Below, in pieces: positions 7,177-14,514 of a DNA stretch of 14,514 nucleotides. The DNA is from CBDUUP01 sp965370435 (GTDB lineage Bacteria; Chloroflexota; Anaerolineae; Anaerolineales; UBA11579). The position numbers and the translations under genes are program-made. The stretch covers positions 1 through 14,514 of the forward strand of contig CBDUUP010000074.1 in assembly GCA_965370435.1 (NCBI GenBank), in the 5' to 3' direction. Below the pieces are notes generated by a model. The model saw only the letters and a list, made by a program, of their open reading frames with translations, searched no databases and was not told where the DNA came from. Position 1 is the stretch's first letter; every line of letters begins with the position of its first letter.

Positions 7177-7848
7177 CTACTTTTTGTGGACCTCTCGACG
7201 CACGTACAAAATGCGCTGAAAAGCAGTCAGGTTGGTTCCCAGGGCTAAAATCAACACGCCCCAGAAGGGGAGATTGAGGACCAAGGCTGGGACGATGACG
7301 ACAATGCGCTCGAAGCGGGTCAGCAAGCCGACTTTGACATCCAAATCCAGGATGACGGCGCGCGCTCGTATGTAAGACACCAGCACTGTCCCGGCTGCCG
7401 CCAGATAGGACAAGGCAACAGCCAAAGTGTTATCCTCTTGAAGAAAGTAAAACAAAAAGCCGCCCATAATCAGCAGGTCGCCATAGCGGTCGGAGACGGA
7501 GTCTACATAGGCTCCAAACTCCCCCGGCTCGCCGCGCAGGCGGGCCATAGTTCCGTCCAGGGCGTCTATTCCGCCGCTAAGGGCGACGATCACGCCTCCC
7601 CAGAACAATTCTCCAATGGCGACGAAATAAGCCCCTACGGCTACTCCAAGCACCCCCAGGAGGGTCATGGTGTTGGGTTTGATCCCCAGCGAATTGAAGA
7701 AGGCCCCAAGTTTATCCAACAATCCTTTGAAAACGAACCTAAAAATATCGGACAAGGTCAGCCGCTCTTTCTTTTCAGTGATATGGTCCAAGTTCAATCC
7801 TTTTGCAGCGCAAATTTTGGTGACGGCGGGGGTAAACCCAGGCCACAT
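7177..7848 (-). CDS. CDP-alcohol phosphatidyltransferase
   Basis: This membrane enzyme transfers a phosphatidyl group from a CDP-lipid to an alcohol in phospholipid synthesis. The full CDP-alcohol phosphotransferase motif D-x2-DG-x2-AR-x8-G-x3-D-x3-D is visible: D95, D98-G99, A102-R103, G112, D116 and D120, including the metal-binding aspartates. About five or six hydrophobic helices follow the pattern of the family. The acceptor (glycerol phosphate, inositol phosphate or another) cannot be read from the sequence. The 223-residue frame starts at an ATG (7848) with no ribosome-binding site, and its first ~30 residues are polar. A downstream TTG near residue 20, preceded by AAAGGA, is another possible start. 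It lies 37 nt after ftsK and before lgt. Confidence 0.9.
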   Translation of the reverse strand: MWPGFTPAVTKICAAKGLNLDHITEKKERLTLSDIFRFVFKGLLDKLGAFFNSLGIKPNTMTLLGVLGVAVGAYFVAIGELFWGGVIVALSGGIDALDGTMARLRGEPGEFGAYVDSVSDRYGDLLIMGGFLFYFLQEDNTLAVALSYLAAAGTVLVSYIRARAVILDLDVKVGLLTRFERIVVIVPALVLNLPFWGVLILALGTNLTAFQRILYVRREVHKK

Positions 7849-7885
7849 AACAACTGGGGTATGCTATCGCAGGGTATGAAACCTG

Positions 7886-10135
7886 TCAAGCGGTCTGCTC
7901 CTCTTGGTCTTCGTCAAATTCGTCCTCAGGCCCTACCATAACCTCCCGCTCGCGCCCGCCGCCCCGCGGGGGGCCAACAATACCCATGTCTTCCAATTCA
8001 TCCATCAGGCGGGCGGCCCGCGGGTAGCCGACCCGCAAGCGGCGCTGGATCATGGATGTGCTGGCGCGTTGGGTTTCTTGAATAATGGCGATGGCATCTC
8101 GGACCAGGTTGTCGCGGTCGGCGAGAACGGACTCCCGGGCCAGCATCTCGTCCCAGGGAGGGGGTTCATCGTCTGTGGATGGGCGGTTCTTGCGCCAATA
8201 TTTTATCACCCGCTCCACTTCTGCATCGGTCACGATCACACCCTGGGTGCGGATGGGGCTGGAGGCCTCAGGGGGCAGGAAGAGCATATCGCCGCGGCCC
8301 AATAAGTGTTCGGCTCCGGAAGTGTCCAGGATCACGCGGGAGTCCACACCGGAAGCGACGGCAAAAGAAAGCCGAGCCGGGAAATTGGCCTTTATCAGGC
8401 CGGTGACGACGTCGGTGCTGGGCCGTTGGGTGGCGATGACCAGATGGATGCCGGTAGCGCGGGCCATTTGGGCCAAGCGGATCAGGGTGTGTTCGGTCTG
8501 GTCGGGAGCGGACATCATCAGGTCGGCCAACTCGTCTACCAAGACGACTATGCGGGGCATGGGTTCATAATCCTTGCGGCGGCGGACTTTGCGATTGTAT
8601 GAATCGATATCCCTGGCGCGCAGGTCTTCGAGGAGTTTATAGCGGCGCTCCATTTCTACCACGACCCAACGCAAGACACCCAGGATGCGCTCCAACTCGG
8701 TTTCGACTTTGCCGTAAAGGTGGGGCAATCCGTTGAAGCGGACCAATTCCACCATCTTGGGGTCTACCATCACCAGCCGAAGGTCGTCGGGGGTGTTGTT
8801 CATCACCAGACAGGTGGTGAAGGCGGCGATGCTGACCGACTTCCCCGAGCCGGTGGTGCCGGCGATGAGCAGGTGGGGCATGGCGGCCAGATCGGCGACC
8901 ACGGGCTGCCCGGAAACGTCCCGCCCCAGGGCGATGGCGAGGGGTGAAGCAATCTTATAGAAGGCTTCTTCTTCCAGGACGGGCCGCAGCCGCACGACGC
9001 TGAAGCGTGAATTGGGCACTTCGATTCCGACATAAGAGCGTCCCGGCACCGGCGCCTGGATGCGCAGCCTCTCGGCGGAGAGGGCCAGGGCCAGGTCGCG
9101 GGTCAAGCTGGATATCTGGGAAATGCGAACTTTCTGACGGGCGGCTTCGTCACCGGAGCCGGAGGCATTCTTCTCTTTGTAGCCCGGCTCCACGGCGAAT
9201 TGAGTCACCGTAGGTCCCACCTGGAAGTCAATCACTTTAGCGGGGATGCCGAAATCGGCCAGGGTTTTTTCGATAAGGCCGGCGGTCATGTTAATATTGC
9301 GTTCATCCGGCCGGGTGGCGCGTTCGCTGATCAGCAGGTCCAGTCCGGGGAGGCGTTCATCGCGGGGGGGAAGGCTGGCGGGCTTGGGGGCGTCATCCTC
9401 CACGCGGAAACTCTTGCGATATTCCGCGGGGAGAGGCTGGGGTTTCTTCTTCTTATTGGTTCCCTTCGCTTTCAGAGAAGTTTCTGGCCCCAACGCTGGA
9501 GAGATACTGACTGCCGGGGCGGCATCCTCCTGGTCATCGGCAGGCGGTGGTGCGCCTTCGAGGAGGCTGGTGAGGAAGGCGGCGATCTTTGATCCCTGGC
9601 CCAGGCCAAACACCAGACCGAGGGTCAACAACATCAGAGGAATGGCTCCTCGCCAGAACGAACCGACCATTAATTCCAAAAGGTATGCCAAAGCCCACCC
9701 AATTCGGCCCCCATCCAAGCCGAGTTCAGCCCGATCCGAGGAGACTCCTCCCATGGCGGCCAGCAGGGGAAGGACTGACAAGGCGGCCATTTCCAGGGCC
9801 AAGAGGCGCGACCACCGCAACTGGGGCATCTTCCCGATGCGACGCTGCATCAACATCATCCCCAAGACCGTAAAACTAACGACCGCCAATATGCTGCCCC
9901 ATCCCAGCCAGAGGCGCAAAAAATCTGTCCAGGGTGTAACGAGGGTTCCGCCGGTCAACCCAAGCAGGCCCAATAAGGTCAGCAAAGCCAGAGCCAACGC
10001 CAAAACACCGCCGATGTCTCGCCACAAATACTGGAAGCGCATCAGGTAGCGCAAGGCCGCATCCAACCCAGTCCCCTGGGAACGGGAGTTGGAAGGTTTC
10101 TCTTGGGCGGCTTTGCCGGAGCGTTTTTTAGTCAT
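7886..10135 (-). CDS. ftsK: FtsK/SpoIIIE-family DNA translocase
   Basis: This membrane-anchored hexameric motor pumps double-stranded DNA through the division septum and helps resolve chromosome dimers. Residues about 40-190 hold four TM helices. A short linker (about 195-260) is rich in Pro, Ala and Lys. The alpha-domain spans about 275-375, and the RecA-like motor carries Walker A GTTGSGKS (426-433), DPKMVEL near 458-464, Walker B IVVLVDELADLM (529-540) and QMARATGIHLVIATQRPS. The C-terminal winged-helix gamma domain (about 675-735, GYPRAARLMDELEDMGIVG) reads orienting sequences in relatives. At 749 residues it resembles SpoIIIE-sized proteins rather than long proteobacterial FtsK. Residues about 321-334 (NASGSGDEAARQ) form a small insertion before the KVRIS segment. 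It starts 4 nt after the S1 gene stop, and the acidic tail is DEFDEDQEEQTA. Confidence 0.96.
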   Translation of the reverse strand: MTKKRSGKAAQEKPSNSRSQGTGLDAALRYLMRFQYLWRDIGGVLALALALLTLLGLLGLTGGTLVTPWTDFLRLWLGWGSILAVVSFTVLGMMLMQRRIGKMPQLRWSRLLALEMAALSVLPLLAAMGGVSSDRAELGLDGGRIGWALAYLLELMVGSFWRGAIPLMLLTLGLVFGLGQGSKIAAFLTSLLEGAPPPADDQEDAAPAVSISPALGPETSLKAKGTNKKKKPQPLPAEYRKSFRVEDDAPKPASLPPRDERLPGLDLLISERATRPDERNINMTAGLIEKTLADFGIPAKVIDFQVGPTVTQFAVEPGYKEKNASGSGDEAARQKVRISQISSLTRDLALALSAERLRIQAPVPGRSYVGIEVPNSRFSVVRLRPVLEEEAFYKIASPLAIALGRDVSGQPVVADLAAMPHLLIAGTTGSGKSVSIAAFTTCLVMNNTPDDLRLVMVDPKMVELVRFNGLPHLYGKVETELERILGVLRWVVVEMERRYKLLEDLRARDIDSYNRKVRRRKDYEPMPRIVVLVDELADLMMSAPDQTEHTLIRLAQMARATGIHLVIATQRPSTDVVTGLIKANFPARLSFAVASGVDSRVILDTSGAEHLLGRGDMLFLPPEASSPIRTQGVIVTDAEVERVIKYWRKNRPSTDDEPPPWDEMLARESVLADRDNLVRDAIAIIQETQRASTSMIQRRLRVGYPRAARLMDELEDMGIVGPPRGGGREREVMVGPEDEFDEDQEEQTA

Positions 10136-10139
10136 CGTT

Positions 10140-11144
10140 TCAAGCCGCAGACTCCGATTCTGCGTTTTCTTCTCCGGTGAGGGAAGTTTCTAGGCTTAGA
10201 CCTAATCGTTGGTGGTCAGAATCTACGTGCAGGACGCGGACCATCACTTGCTGCCCTTCTTGCAGCACGAGCCAGGGTTTCACGTGGCCTTTGATCCCCA
10301 TTTCAGAGACGTGGATGAGGCCTTCCAGCCCTTCTTCCAAACAGGCAAAAGCGCCGAAGCGCACAATGCTGGTGACCACAGCTTCTCTTACGTCCCCGAT
10401 CTGGTAGCGTTGGTGGGCCTGTTCCCAGGGATTGGACATGAGCCGCTTGAGGCTCAAAGCCACCCGCCCGCGCTCGCTGTCAATCTGCAAGACCAGCAGA
10501 TTCACTTCCTCACCCATTTTCAGCACATCCACCGGGTGGCGGACCCGACCCCAGGAAAGCTCGGAAACGTGAACCAGGCCTTCCACGCCGCCCAGGTCAA
10601 CAAAAACGCCAAAATTGGTGACGTTGGTCACCGCGCCCATGATGGTTTCGCCAGTCTTCAGGGTGCGGAAAAGTTCTTCACGGCAGCCTGGCTCACCCAG
10701 CCCGGCCCGTTCAGACAAAACCACGCGGCCGCGCTGCTCATCGCATTCGATGACTTTCAAGCAAAGGGAGCGCCCCAGGTAAGAGGACAGCATGTGCTCA
10801 CGTTGGGCGTCATCCATCTCTGGGTCCATCTCCATCAGATGGGAAACAGGGACGAAGCCGCTCAAGTTGTTTCCGGTCACCAATAGGCCGCCCCGGTTGT
10901 AATCCTTGACTTCGTAATCGAGGATGGTTTCCTGGGAATAGAGTTGGTTGGTGAATTCCCAATCTACATCTACAAGATGATCAGAGTCCTTGGCCGGTTT
11001 AGCGCCGGTATTCGATTTCCCATAATTCTCTTCTTCAGCCAGCACCGCTTCCCACCAATTTTCGTCGGGCGGGGCTGGCGGCCCCTCATCCCTCCACTGT
11101 CTTTTTGATTCCACTGATAATGCTGCCTCCTTCTGCGATGTCAT
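10140..11144 (-). CDS. S1-domain RNA-binding protein (ribosomal protein S1-like)
   Basis: This protein has three S1 OB-fold repeats, at about 70-147, 163-235 and 247-320, after an acidic, Trp-containing N-terminus. The second (VTNFGVFVDLGGVEGLVHVSELSW) and third (VRFGAFACLEEGLEGLIHVSEM) are canonical; the first (GGLLVTGNNLSGFVPVSHL) is the variant found in the N-terminal repeats of ribosomal S1. It probably binds mRNA at the ribosome. The 334-residue size matches the short three-domain S1 of cyanobacteria and plastids rather than the six-domain E. coli protein. The ATG at 11144 overlaps the sensor gene by 59 nt and has no ribosome-binding site. An in-frame GTG at 11114 has AGAAGGAGG (GGAGG 11 nt upstream) and may be the true start. 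FtsK follows after 4 nt. Confidence 0.9.
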   Translation of the reverse strand: MTSQKEAALSVESKRQWRDEGPPAPPDENWWEAVLAEEENYGKSNTGAKPAKDSDHLVDVDWEFTNQLYSQETILDYEVKDYNRGGLLVTGNNLSGFVPVSHLMEMDPEMDDAQREHMLSSYLGRSLCLKVIECDEQRGRVVLSERAGLGEPGCREELFRTLKTGETIMGAVTNVTNFGVFVDLGGVEGLVHVSELSWGRVRHPVDVLKMGEEVNLLVLQIDSERGRVALSLKRLMSNPWEQAHQRYQIGDVREAVVTSIVRFGAFACLEEGLEGLIHVSEMGIKGHVKPWLVLQEGQQVMVRVLHVDSDHQRLGLSLETSLTGEENAESESAA

Positions 11145-13032
11145 CTATGGCCTGGCGTTCCATCTCGACAATCGCCTCCGCCACGACCTCAATAGCGATG
11201 CGCTGCTTGCGATACAGGTCAGCCTCAGACATAGCCAACCGAAGGGCAATCTCGCGCACCTTGCGCCCCTCCATGAACTTCATCTCCAATATATTATATA
11301 AGATCCACTCACCGGTAAACCGTCTTTCTCCTTCTGGACGAACCCGCTCAATGGCTTGACGTAAAATTGAGCGAAGGGCATTGATGGTGTTCCCTTCGTG
11401 CTCTTGGAGGGTTTTTTGAACGATCTCCAAGCCCACGAGCGGGTTCTTGGAAAGCTTAGGCCCGCCCCAATAGTGCCTCAAGGCATCTTTGACCCAGGTG
11501 AGGTAATCGGCGGCGGCGGGGTCTTCCAGATCGGCCAATACGCCTCGCTTGTCGTAACGGGCCGCGGCCCGCAAGCGCTGGATGCGGCCTGCTTGGGTGT
11601 CTAGAAGTTTTAGCGATTTCAACACTTCTTGCTGCAAGCGGCCTTCCTCCAAAGCCAGGGCGGCGCGCTGCCCCAGGAGAACCAGAGCTTCCTGAGATTC
11701 GCGGTCCATTTCTACAATAGCGCTTTGCAGAACTCCCATCAGCCCCAATAAATCATTGGTTTCATTTCCATACAAGGGCAGCAGCCAGAAACGCCCCCAG
11801 GAAAACAATTCTTCCTGGCCGGTTCCGTTGGCAATGGCAAGCAGGTTTTGGGAAAGATCCTCGGTCTCCATTAACTCGTCTTTGCCGATAGCGACAATGG
11901 TCTCCAGGCCAGTTTGGTCGAAAATGGCGACAAAGGCTATCCTCACCTGGAACTGGTCGCAGGCGGCTGCCAGGACAGATTCCAGGAATTGACTGAGGTC
12001 TGCCGGGGTGATGATGCGCTCCTCCAGGCCTTGCAGCAGGGTGAGGTCGGCGCGTCCACCGCCGTGAAAAAGCCACCGCTCCCACACCGGGGAGAGAAGG
12101 GTTATCATGTGGCTGATGACCAATACGGACACGACGGTGGTCAGGGGGACGAGACCAGAATATGGAAAGCCCAGCGCGGCTCCCACTCTGCGCACCAGGG
12201 TGGTCAAGGCCAATACAGAGGAGGCGGTCACGGTGCCTCGCAGCAGCCATTTGAACAAGCGCCTTTTTATCACCCGGTCAGGCCAGGGAACGCCGAAGAA
12301 CGCGACTCCGTAAGCCATCATCACCAACAATATCAGGGAAAAGGCGTTGGAGATCAAGGCCGCCCACCAGAAAAGGAAAGGAGAAAATGCGGCGACCTCA
12401 GAACCATACAACATATAAGGAAAAGAGCCTAAAGCCGGGGCCAGCGCGCCTATGAGCAAGTATCTCAGGCGGTGGCGGCTGGTCTTGGTGACGGCGCGGC
12501 GAAAGGCTCGCTGGAAGATCAACGCAGCTACCAGCAAGCTCAATATATAGTAACCGGCAAATACCCAGGATAGTCCGCTGCGGGAGAGATGGGGGGCCGA
12601 TTCTACCTGAGTCGCCAATGGGCCGACCAACCAACCGAACTGCAAAGCCAGCAAGAATATCAAAGAGAGCGCGTAGGCCATGCGCACCCCAAAGCGGCGC
12701 CGCCCTCGGGAGGGACGGCCGGTGGTCGCTAACAGAGCGTCGGAAAGCTGCAAAAATGCGGCGGGCAGGATCACGATCCCCACCCATTGAAAGCGCAGCC
12801 AAACTTCAATTTCGGTATCCAGGCTGGAGGCGCTGCCCAGAGCTTCCCCGCTGAAGACGATGACGACACAAAACATGATGATGGCAAAAGAACGGGCCAC
12901 GCGGTCGCGGAGGTTAAAGGTGAGCGCGTAGATCAGCAGGGAGAAGGCGGTGACCGCGACCACGGCGGTGACAACCTCGTTCAAATCTTGAAGCAAACCT
13001 ATCGTAAATGCAACTATGGTTTCAACGTTCAC
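11086..13032 (-). CDS. Membrane sensor: multi-TM, GAF-like and C-terminal HTH
   Basis: Residues 18-315 of this 648-residue protein contain eight or nine hydrophobic helices, like the 7TM input modules of bacterial histidine kinases. About 335-465 is a GAF-like domain (DLSQFLESVLAAACDQF..., then ALVLLGQRAALALEEGRL, the usual closing helix). A coiled coil follows near 460-490. There is no HisKA or HATPase domain. The last ~110 residues end in a predicted helix-turn-helix (about 580-620: YNILEMKFMEGRKVREIALRLAMSEADLYRKQR), resembling sigma region-4-type DNA-binding domains. This suggests a membrane-held transcription factor whose signal is unknown. I chose the GTG at 13032, preceded by TAGGT, over a TTG at 13050. 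It overlaps the S1 gene. Confidence 0.8.
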   Translation of the reverse strand: MNVETIVAFTIGLLQDLNEVVTAVVAVTAFSLLIYALTFNLRDRVARSFAIIMFCVVIVFSGEALGSASSLDTEIEVWLRFQWVGIVILPAAFLQLSDALLATTGRPSRGRRRFGVRMAYALSLIFLLALQFGWLVGPLATQVESAPHLSRSGLSWVFAGYYILSLLVAALIFQRAFRRAVTKTSRHRLRYLLIGALAPALGSFPYMLYGSEVAAFSPFLFWWAALISNAFSLILLVMMAYGVAFFGVPWPDRVIKRRLFKWLLRGTVTASSVLALTTLVRRVGAALGFPYSGLVPLTTVVSVLVISHMITLLSPVWERWLFHGGGRADLTLLQGLEERIITPADLSQFLESVLAAACDQFQVRIAFVAIFDQTGLETIVAIGKDELMETEDLSQNLLAIANGTGQEELFSWGRFWLLPLYGNETNDLLGLMGVLQSAIVEMDRESQEALVLLGQRAALALEEGRLQQEVLKSLKLLDTQAGRIQRLRAAARYDKRGVLADLEDPAAADYLTWVKDALRHYWGGPKLSKNPLVGLEIVQKTLQEHEGNTINALRSILRQAIERVRPEGERRFTGEWILYNILEMKFMEGRKVREIALRLAMSEADLYRKQRIAIEVVAEAIVEMERQAIDDIAEGGSIISGIKKTVEG

Positions 13033-13085
13033 TTGATACCTATACGTCAATCATAAGATTGGTCAATCGTTGGACTGGGACCCAA

Positions 13086-13631
13086 TCATCCGCCGTCCAA
13101 CGGCTTGGCGAAAAATAAAGTGATGTCTTGGGTGCTGTAATAACGGTCGTTATAGCCGCAGAAATCGTAGCCGAATTTCTGGGCCAGACTGATGGCGGGA
13201 TAATTCTTGGATTGCATCTCCAGGATGATGCGGCGGAGGTGGTTGTCTACGGCCCATCTTTTGGCGGTGGCGAGGAGCTTGGCCCCGATCCCTTGCCTCC
13301 GGTAGCGCCGCACGACGGCTAGGTCGGTCAGCCAGGCAGTATCGGGCGCTAAACCGCTCATCAGGCTGGCGTAGCCCATCACTTCGCCATCGGAGACGGC
13401 GACGTACAGGGCGTTGCGCTGGGTCCATTCATCGGCCAGGGCGAGGGGATCGCGGGGGTATTCCACCCGCACCGAGCGGGGCAGGCGGATCTCCCGGAAG
13501 ACGACGCCGATCTCTCCATTTTCGGAGCGAAAATCCATCTGCCATACGTGATCGGTGGTGTAGCCGTGGTCAAAGGACATCATATCAGGTATGTCGGTTC
13601 GGATGGCAAGGCGAATTTCAACTTGGGGCAT
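13086..13631 (-). CDS. GNAT-family N-acetyltransferase
   Basis: This 181-residue cytoplasmic protein should transfer an acetyl group from acetyl-CoA to an amine. The CoA pyrophosphate loop is RRYRRQGIGAKLL (108-120), the Q/R-x-x-G-x-G/A motif, preceded by the beta-4 strand AWLTDLAVV. Motif B (NYPAISLAQKFGYDFCGYNDRYY) carries the late Tyr often used as general acid, as in RimI-like enzymes. The first 80 residues, with several Trp and aromatic positions, would form the substrate side and are not recognised. GGAG lies 6 nt before the ATG at 13631. It is 14 nt downstream of the Ig-like membrane protein gene, so co-transcription is likely. The substrate is unknown. Confidence 0.9.
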   Translation of the reverse strand: MPQVEIRLAIRTDIPDMMSFDHGYTTDHVWQMDFRSENGEIGVVFREIRLPRSVRVEYPRDPLALADEWTQRNALYVAVSDGEVMGYASLMSGLAPDTAWLTDLAVVRRYRRQGIGAKLLATAKRWAVDNHLRRIILEMQSKNYPAISLAQKFGYDFCGYNDRYYSTQDITLFFAKPLDGG

Positions 13632-13645
13632 AAAGACTCCAATAG

Positions 13646-14308
13646 TTAGGGCGACGAGGATATGCGCACCCGAATGCGGCAGGGCGGCCAGCCAACGCCG
13701 TCGGCGTCAGTCACAATGAGTTGCAAGATATAGTCCCCTGGCGGCAGCAGAGAGGTATCCCAGATCTCCACCAGGGTATCATCTTCAACAACATCCCGTC
13801 CGGCCTGGATGGTATGCCATAGGGGCAATTCCTGCGCCCATTCAACTTTAAAAAAGCCGAAACCGGGGATTGAGGCGGAGCCCCGGACCTCCACTTCACC
13901 GCTTATCTCGGCGTTGTCTATGGGTGAGGTAATCATCACCTGACCCGGCACGCAGCCTTCCTGGTCAATAGCCACAGTGGGCAAGGCAGTCACCTCGCCA
14001 GAGGGATCAAGCGCAGCGCCCGGGGTTAAAAACATATCCAGGGTGGGGGTGGGCAAACTATCATAGATGCCTGGCACGATAAAAGACACGACCATAAATT
14101 CAGTCACCGAAATGACCAGCAACAAGGCCAGAATTATAGTGGTCTGGTTCAGGCGGCGTTGGGCGCTTTCTCGTTCCAGGCCGTAAATTGCGCCTTTTAA
14201 TTCTTGCCACGCTCCCCAAAACCGCCAAAGATACATGATCCCGCTTATCCCTATTACTAGATAGATGACCAATTCATAGGTCTTGAAGAAACGGAATATT
14301 TCTGCCAT
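13646..14308 (-). CDS. Membrane-anchored protein with an Ig-like extracellular domain
   Basis: This 220-residue protein has no recognised specific function. Two hydrophobic helices (about 12-31 and 57-79) flank a short charged loop (ELKGAIYGLERESAQRRLN), which is probably cytoplasmic. The C-terminal 140 residues are then outside. They start with a Pro/Thr-rich linker (TPTLDMFLTPG) and continue as a strand-rich domain (about 122-217; VMITSPIDNAEISGEVEVRGSA ... PPGDYILQLIVTDADG), typical of bacterial Ig-like/Big modules. Cys119 and Cys210 bracket that domain and could form a disulfide. AAGGAG is about 15 nt before the ATG at 14308, longer than usual. It may lead the transcription unit that includes the acetyltransferase and sensor genes. 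Confidence 0.75.
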   Translation of the reverse strand: MAEIFRFFKTYELVIYLVIGISGIMYLWRFWGAWQELKGAIYGLERESAQRRLNQTTIILALLLVISVTEFMVVSFIVPGIYDSLPTPTLDMFLTPGAALDPSGEVTALPTVAIDQEGCVPGQVMITSPIDNAEISGEVEVRGSASIPGFGFFKVEWAQELPLWHTIQAGRDVVEDDTLVEIWDTSLLPPGDYILQLIVTDADGVGWPPCRIRVRISSSP

Positions 14309-14384
14309 GTTTGCTGTATTAATCTCCTTGAATTAATTCAGAGAACCAGCCCCAGGGCCTCTTGGTTTTGTTTATTTACCGCAG

Positions 14385-14514
14385 CTATAATGCCTTCAGC
14401 ACCCCCTTTATTAGTGTGGTTAGCTTGGGGACGATGACTTTGCCAGCTTCCAGGACTTCTTCGTGGGTGGTCACGGTTTCGCCGTCCAGGTTGGCTTTGT
14501 TGCTGATCCCGGAG
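14385..14514 (-). CDS. Purine nucleoside phosphorylase-like protein, C-terminal fragment
   Basis: Only the last 42 codons are in the window; the gene runs off the right edge. The fragment contains GISNKANLDGETVTTHEEVL and then EAGKVIVPKLTTLIKGVLKAL. The serine/threonine-Asn-Lys and HEEVLxAGK positions match the C-terminus of trimeric purine nucleoside phosphorylases (human PNP: TNK ... HEEVLAAGK), where the Asn contacts the purine base and a nearby His the ribose. These enzymes split purine nucleosides with phosphate in salvage. A methylthioadenosine phosphorylase is the main alternative. It ends 76 nt before the Ig-like protein gene, with no clear terminator. Confidence 0.7.
   Translation of the reverse strand, partial: SGISNKANLDGETVTTHEEVLEAGKVIVPKLTTLIKGVLKAL

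Noticed and set aside
9246..10049. 267-codon plus-strand frame opposite ftsK
   Set aside because: It is antisense to the FtsK N-terminal region, is Arg/Pro/Ser-rich as expected of a shadow frame, and has no domain.
10209..10886. 225-codon plus-strand frame opposite the S1 gene
   Set aside because: It is a shadow of a clear three-domain S1 protein, rich in His and Gln, with no recognisable motif.
13072..13104. TTGGAC/GTCCAA inverted repeat at the GNAT-sensor junction
   Set aside because: Six-base arms far apart are expected by chance, and one arm is in coding sequence.
14339..14366. Inverted repeat (AACCA...TGGTT with inner GCC/GGC) between the PNP-like gene and the Ig-like protein gene
   Set aside because: It has a bulged stem, a very small loop and no U-run, so it is not a convincing terminator.

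Overview
The window is about 14.5 kb of gene-dense bacterial chromosome with moderately high GC. Almost every gene lies on the minus strand; the HNH endonuclease gene is the only clear plus-strand gene. No tRNA, rRNA, CRISPR array, prophage or transposase is visible. The protein families fit a member of the Chloroflexota, perhaps Anaerolineae-like: a three-domain S1 protein next to FtsK, a multi-TM + GAF + helix-turn-helix protein, an HNH protein with an N-terminal VLVLNANFEPLNV-type motif, and intergenic ACCACAGAGACACAGAG-type repeats. That assignment is an inference from gene style, not a proof.

Layout. At 144-1361 is a complete type-2 tyrosyl-tRNA synthetase. It has its own likely promoter and sits just behind a clear Rho-independent terminator (1404-1431), which closes a small two-TM, PH-like membrane protein gene (1454-1969). 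That gene and the plus-strand HNH endonuclease (2076-2591) diverge from a compact region with two back-to-back extended -10 elements. The HNH gene converges on a metallo-beta-lactamase-fold gene, and a long hairpin repeat lies between them. An ABC-exporter unit (2781-5932, minus) follows: ATPase, an ABC-2 permease with a SpoIIM-like C-terminal half, and the MBL-fold hydrolase. A ~290-bp spacer (5933-6222) holds its probable promoter and a second, diverged copy of the repeat.

From 14308 down to 6223 runs a possible long minus-strand transcription unit: a membrane-anchored Ig-like-domain protein, a GNAT acetyltransferase, a 648-residue membrane sensor ending in a predicted DNA-binding HTH, an S1-domain RNA-binding protein, an FtsK/SpoIIIE DNA translocase, a CDP-alcohol phosphatidyltransferase and Lgt. 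Spacing is tight: sensor and S1 overlap, and S1 and FtsK are 4 nt apart. The last two genes are related in function. CDP-alcohol phosphatidyltransferases make phospholipids, and Lgt takes its diacylglyceryl group from phosphatidylglycerol. The right edge carries the 3' end of a purine nucleoside phosphorylase-like gene.

Most genes are housekeeping. The most unusual items are the membrane sensor with no kinase domain but a C-terminal HTH, the ABC-2 permease/SpoIIM fusion, and the paired repeats with RNA-compatible G.U changes. I found no defence island or other clearly new multi-gene system.
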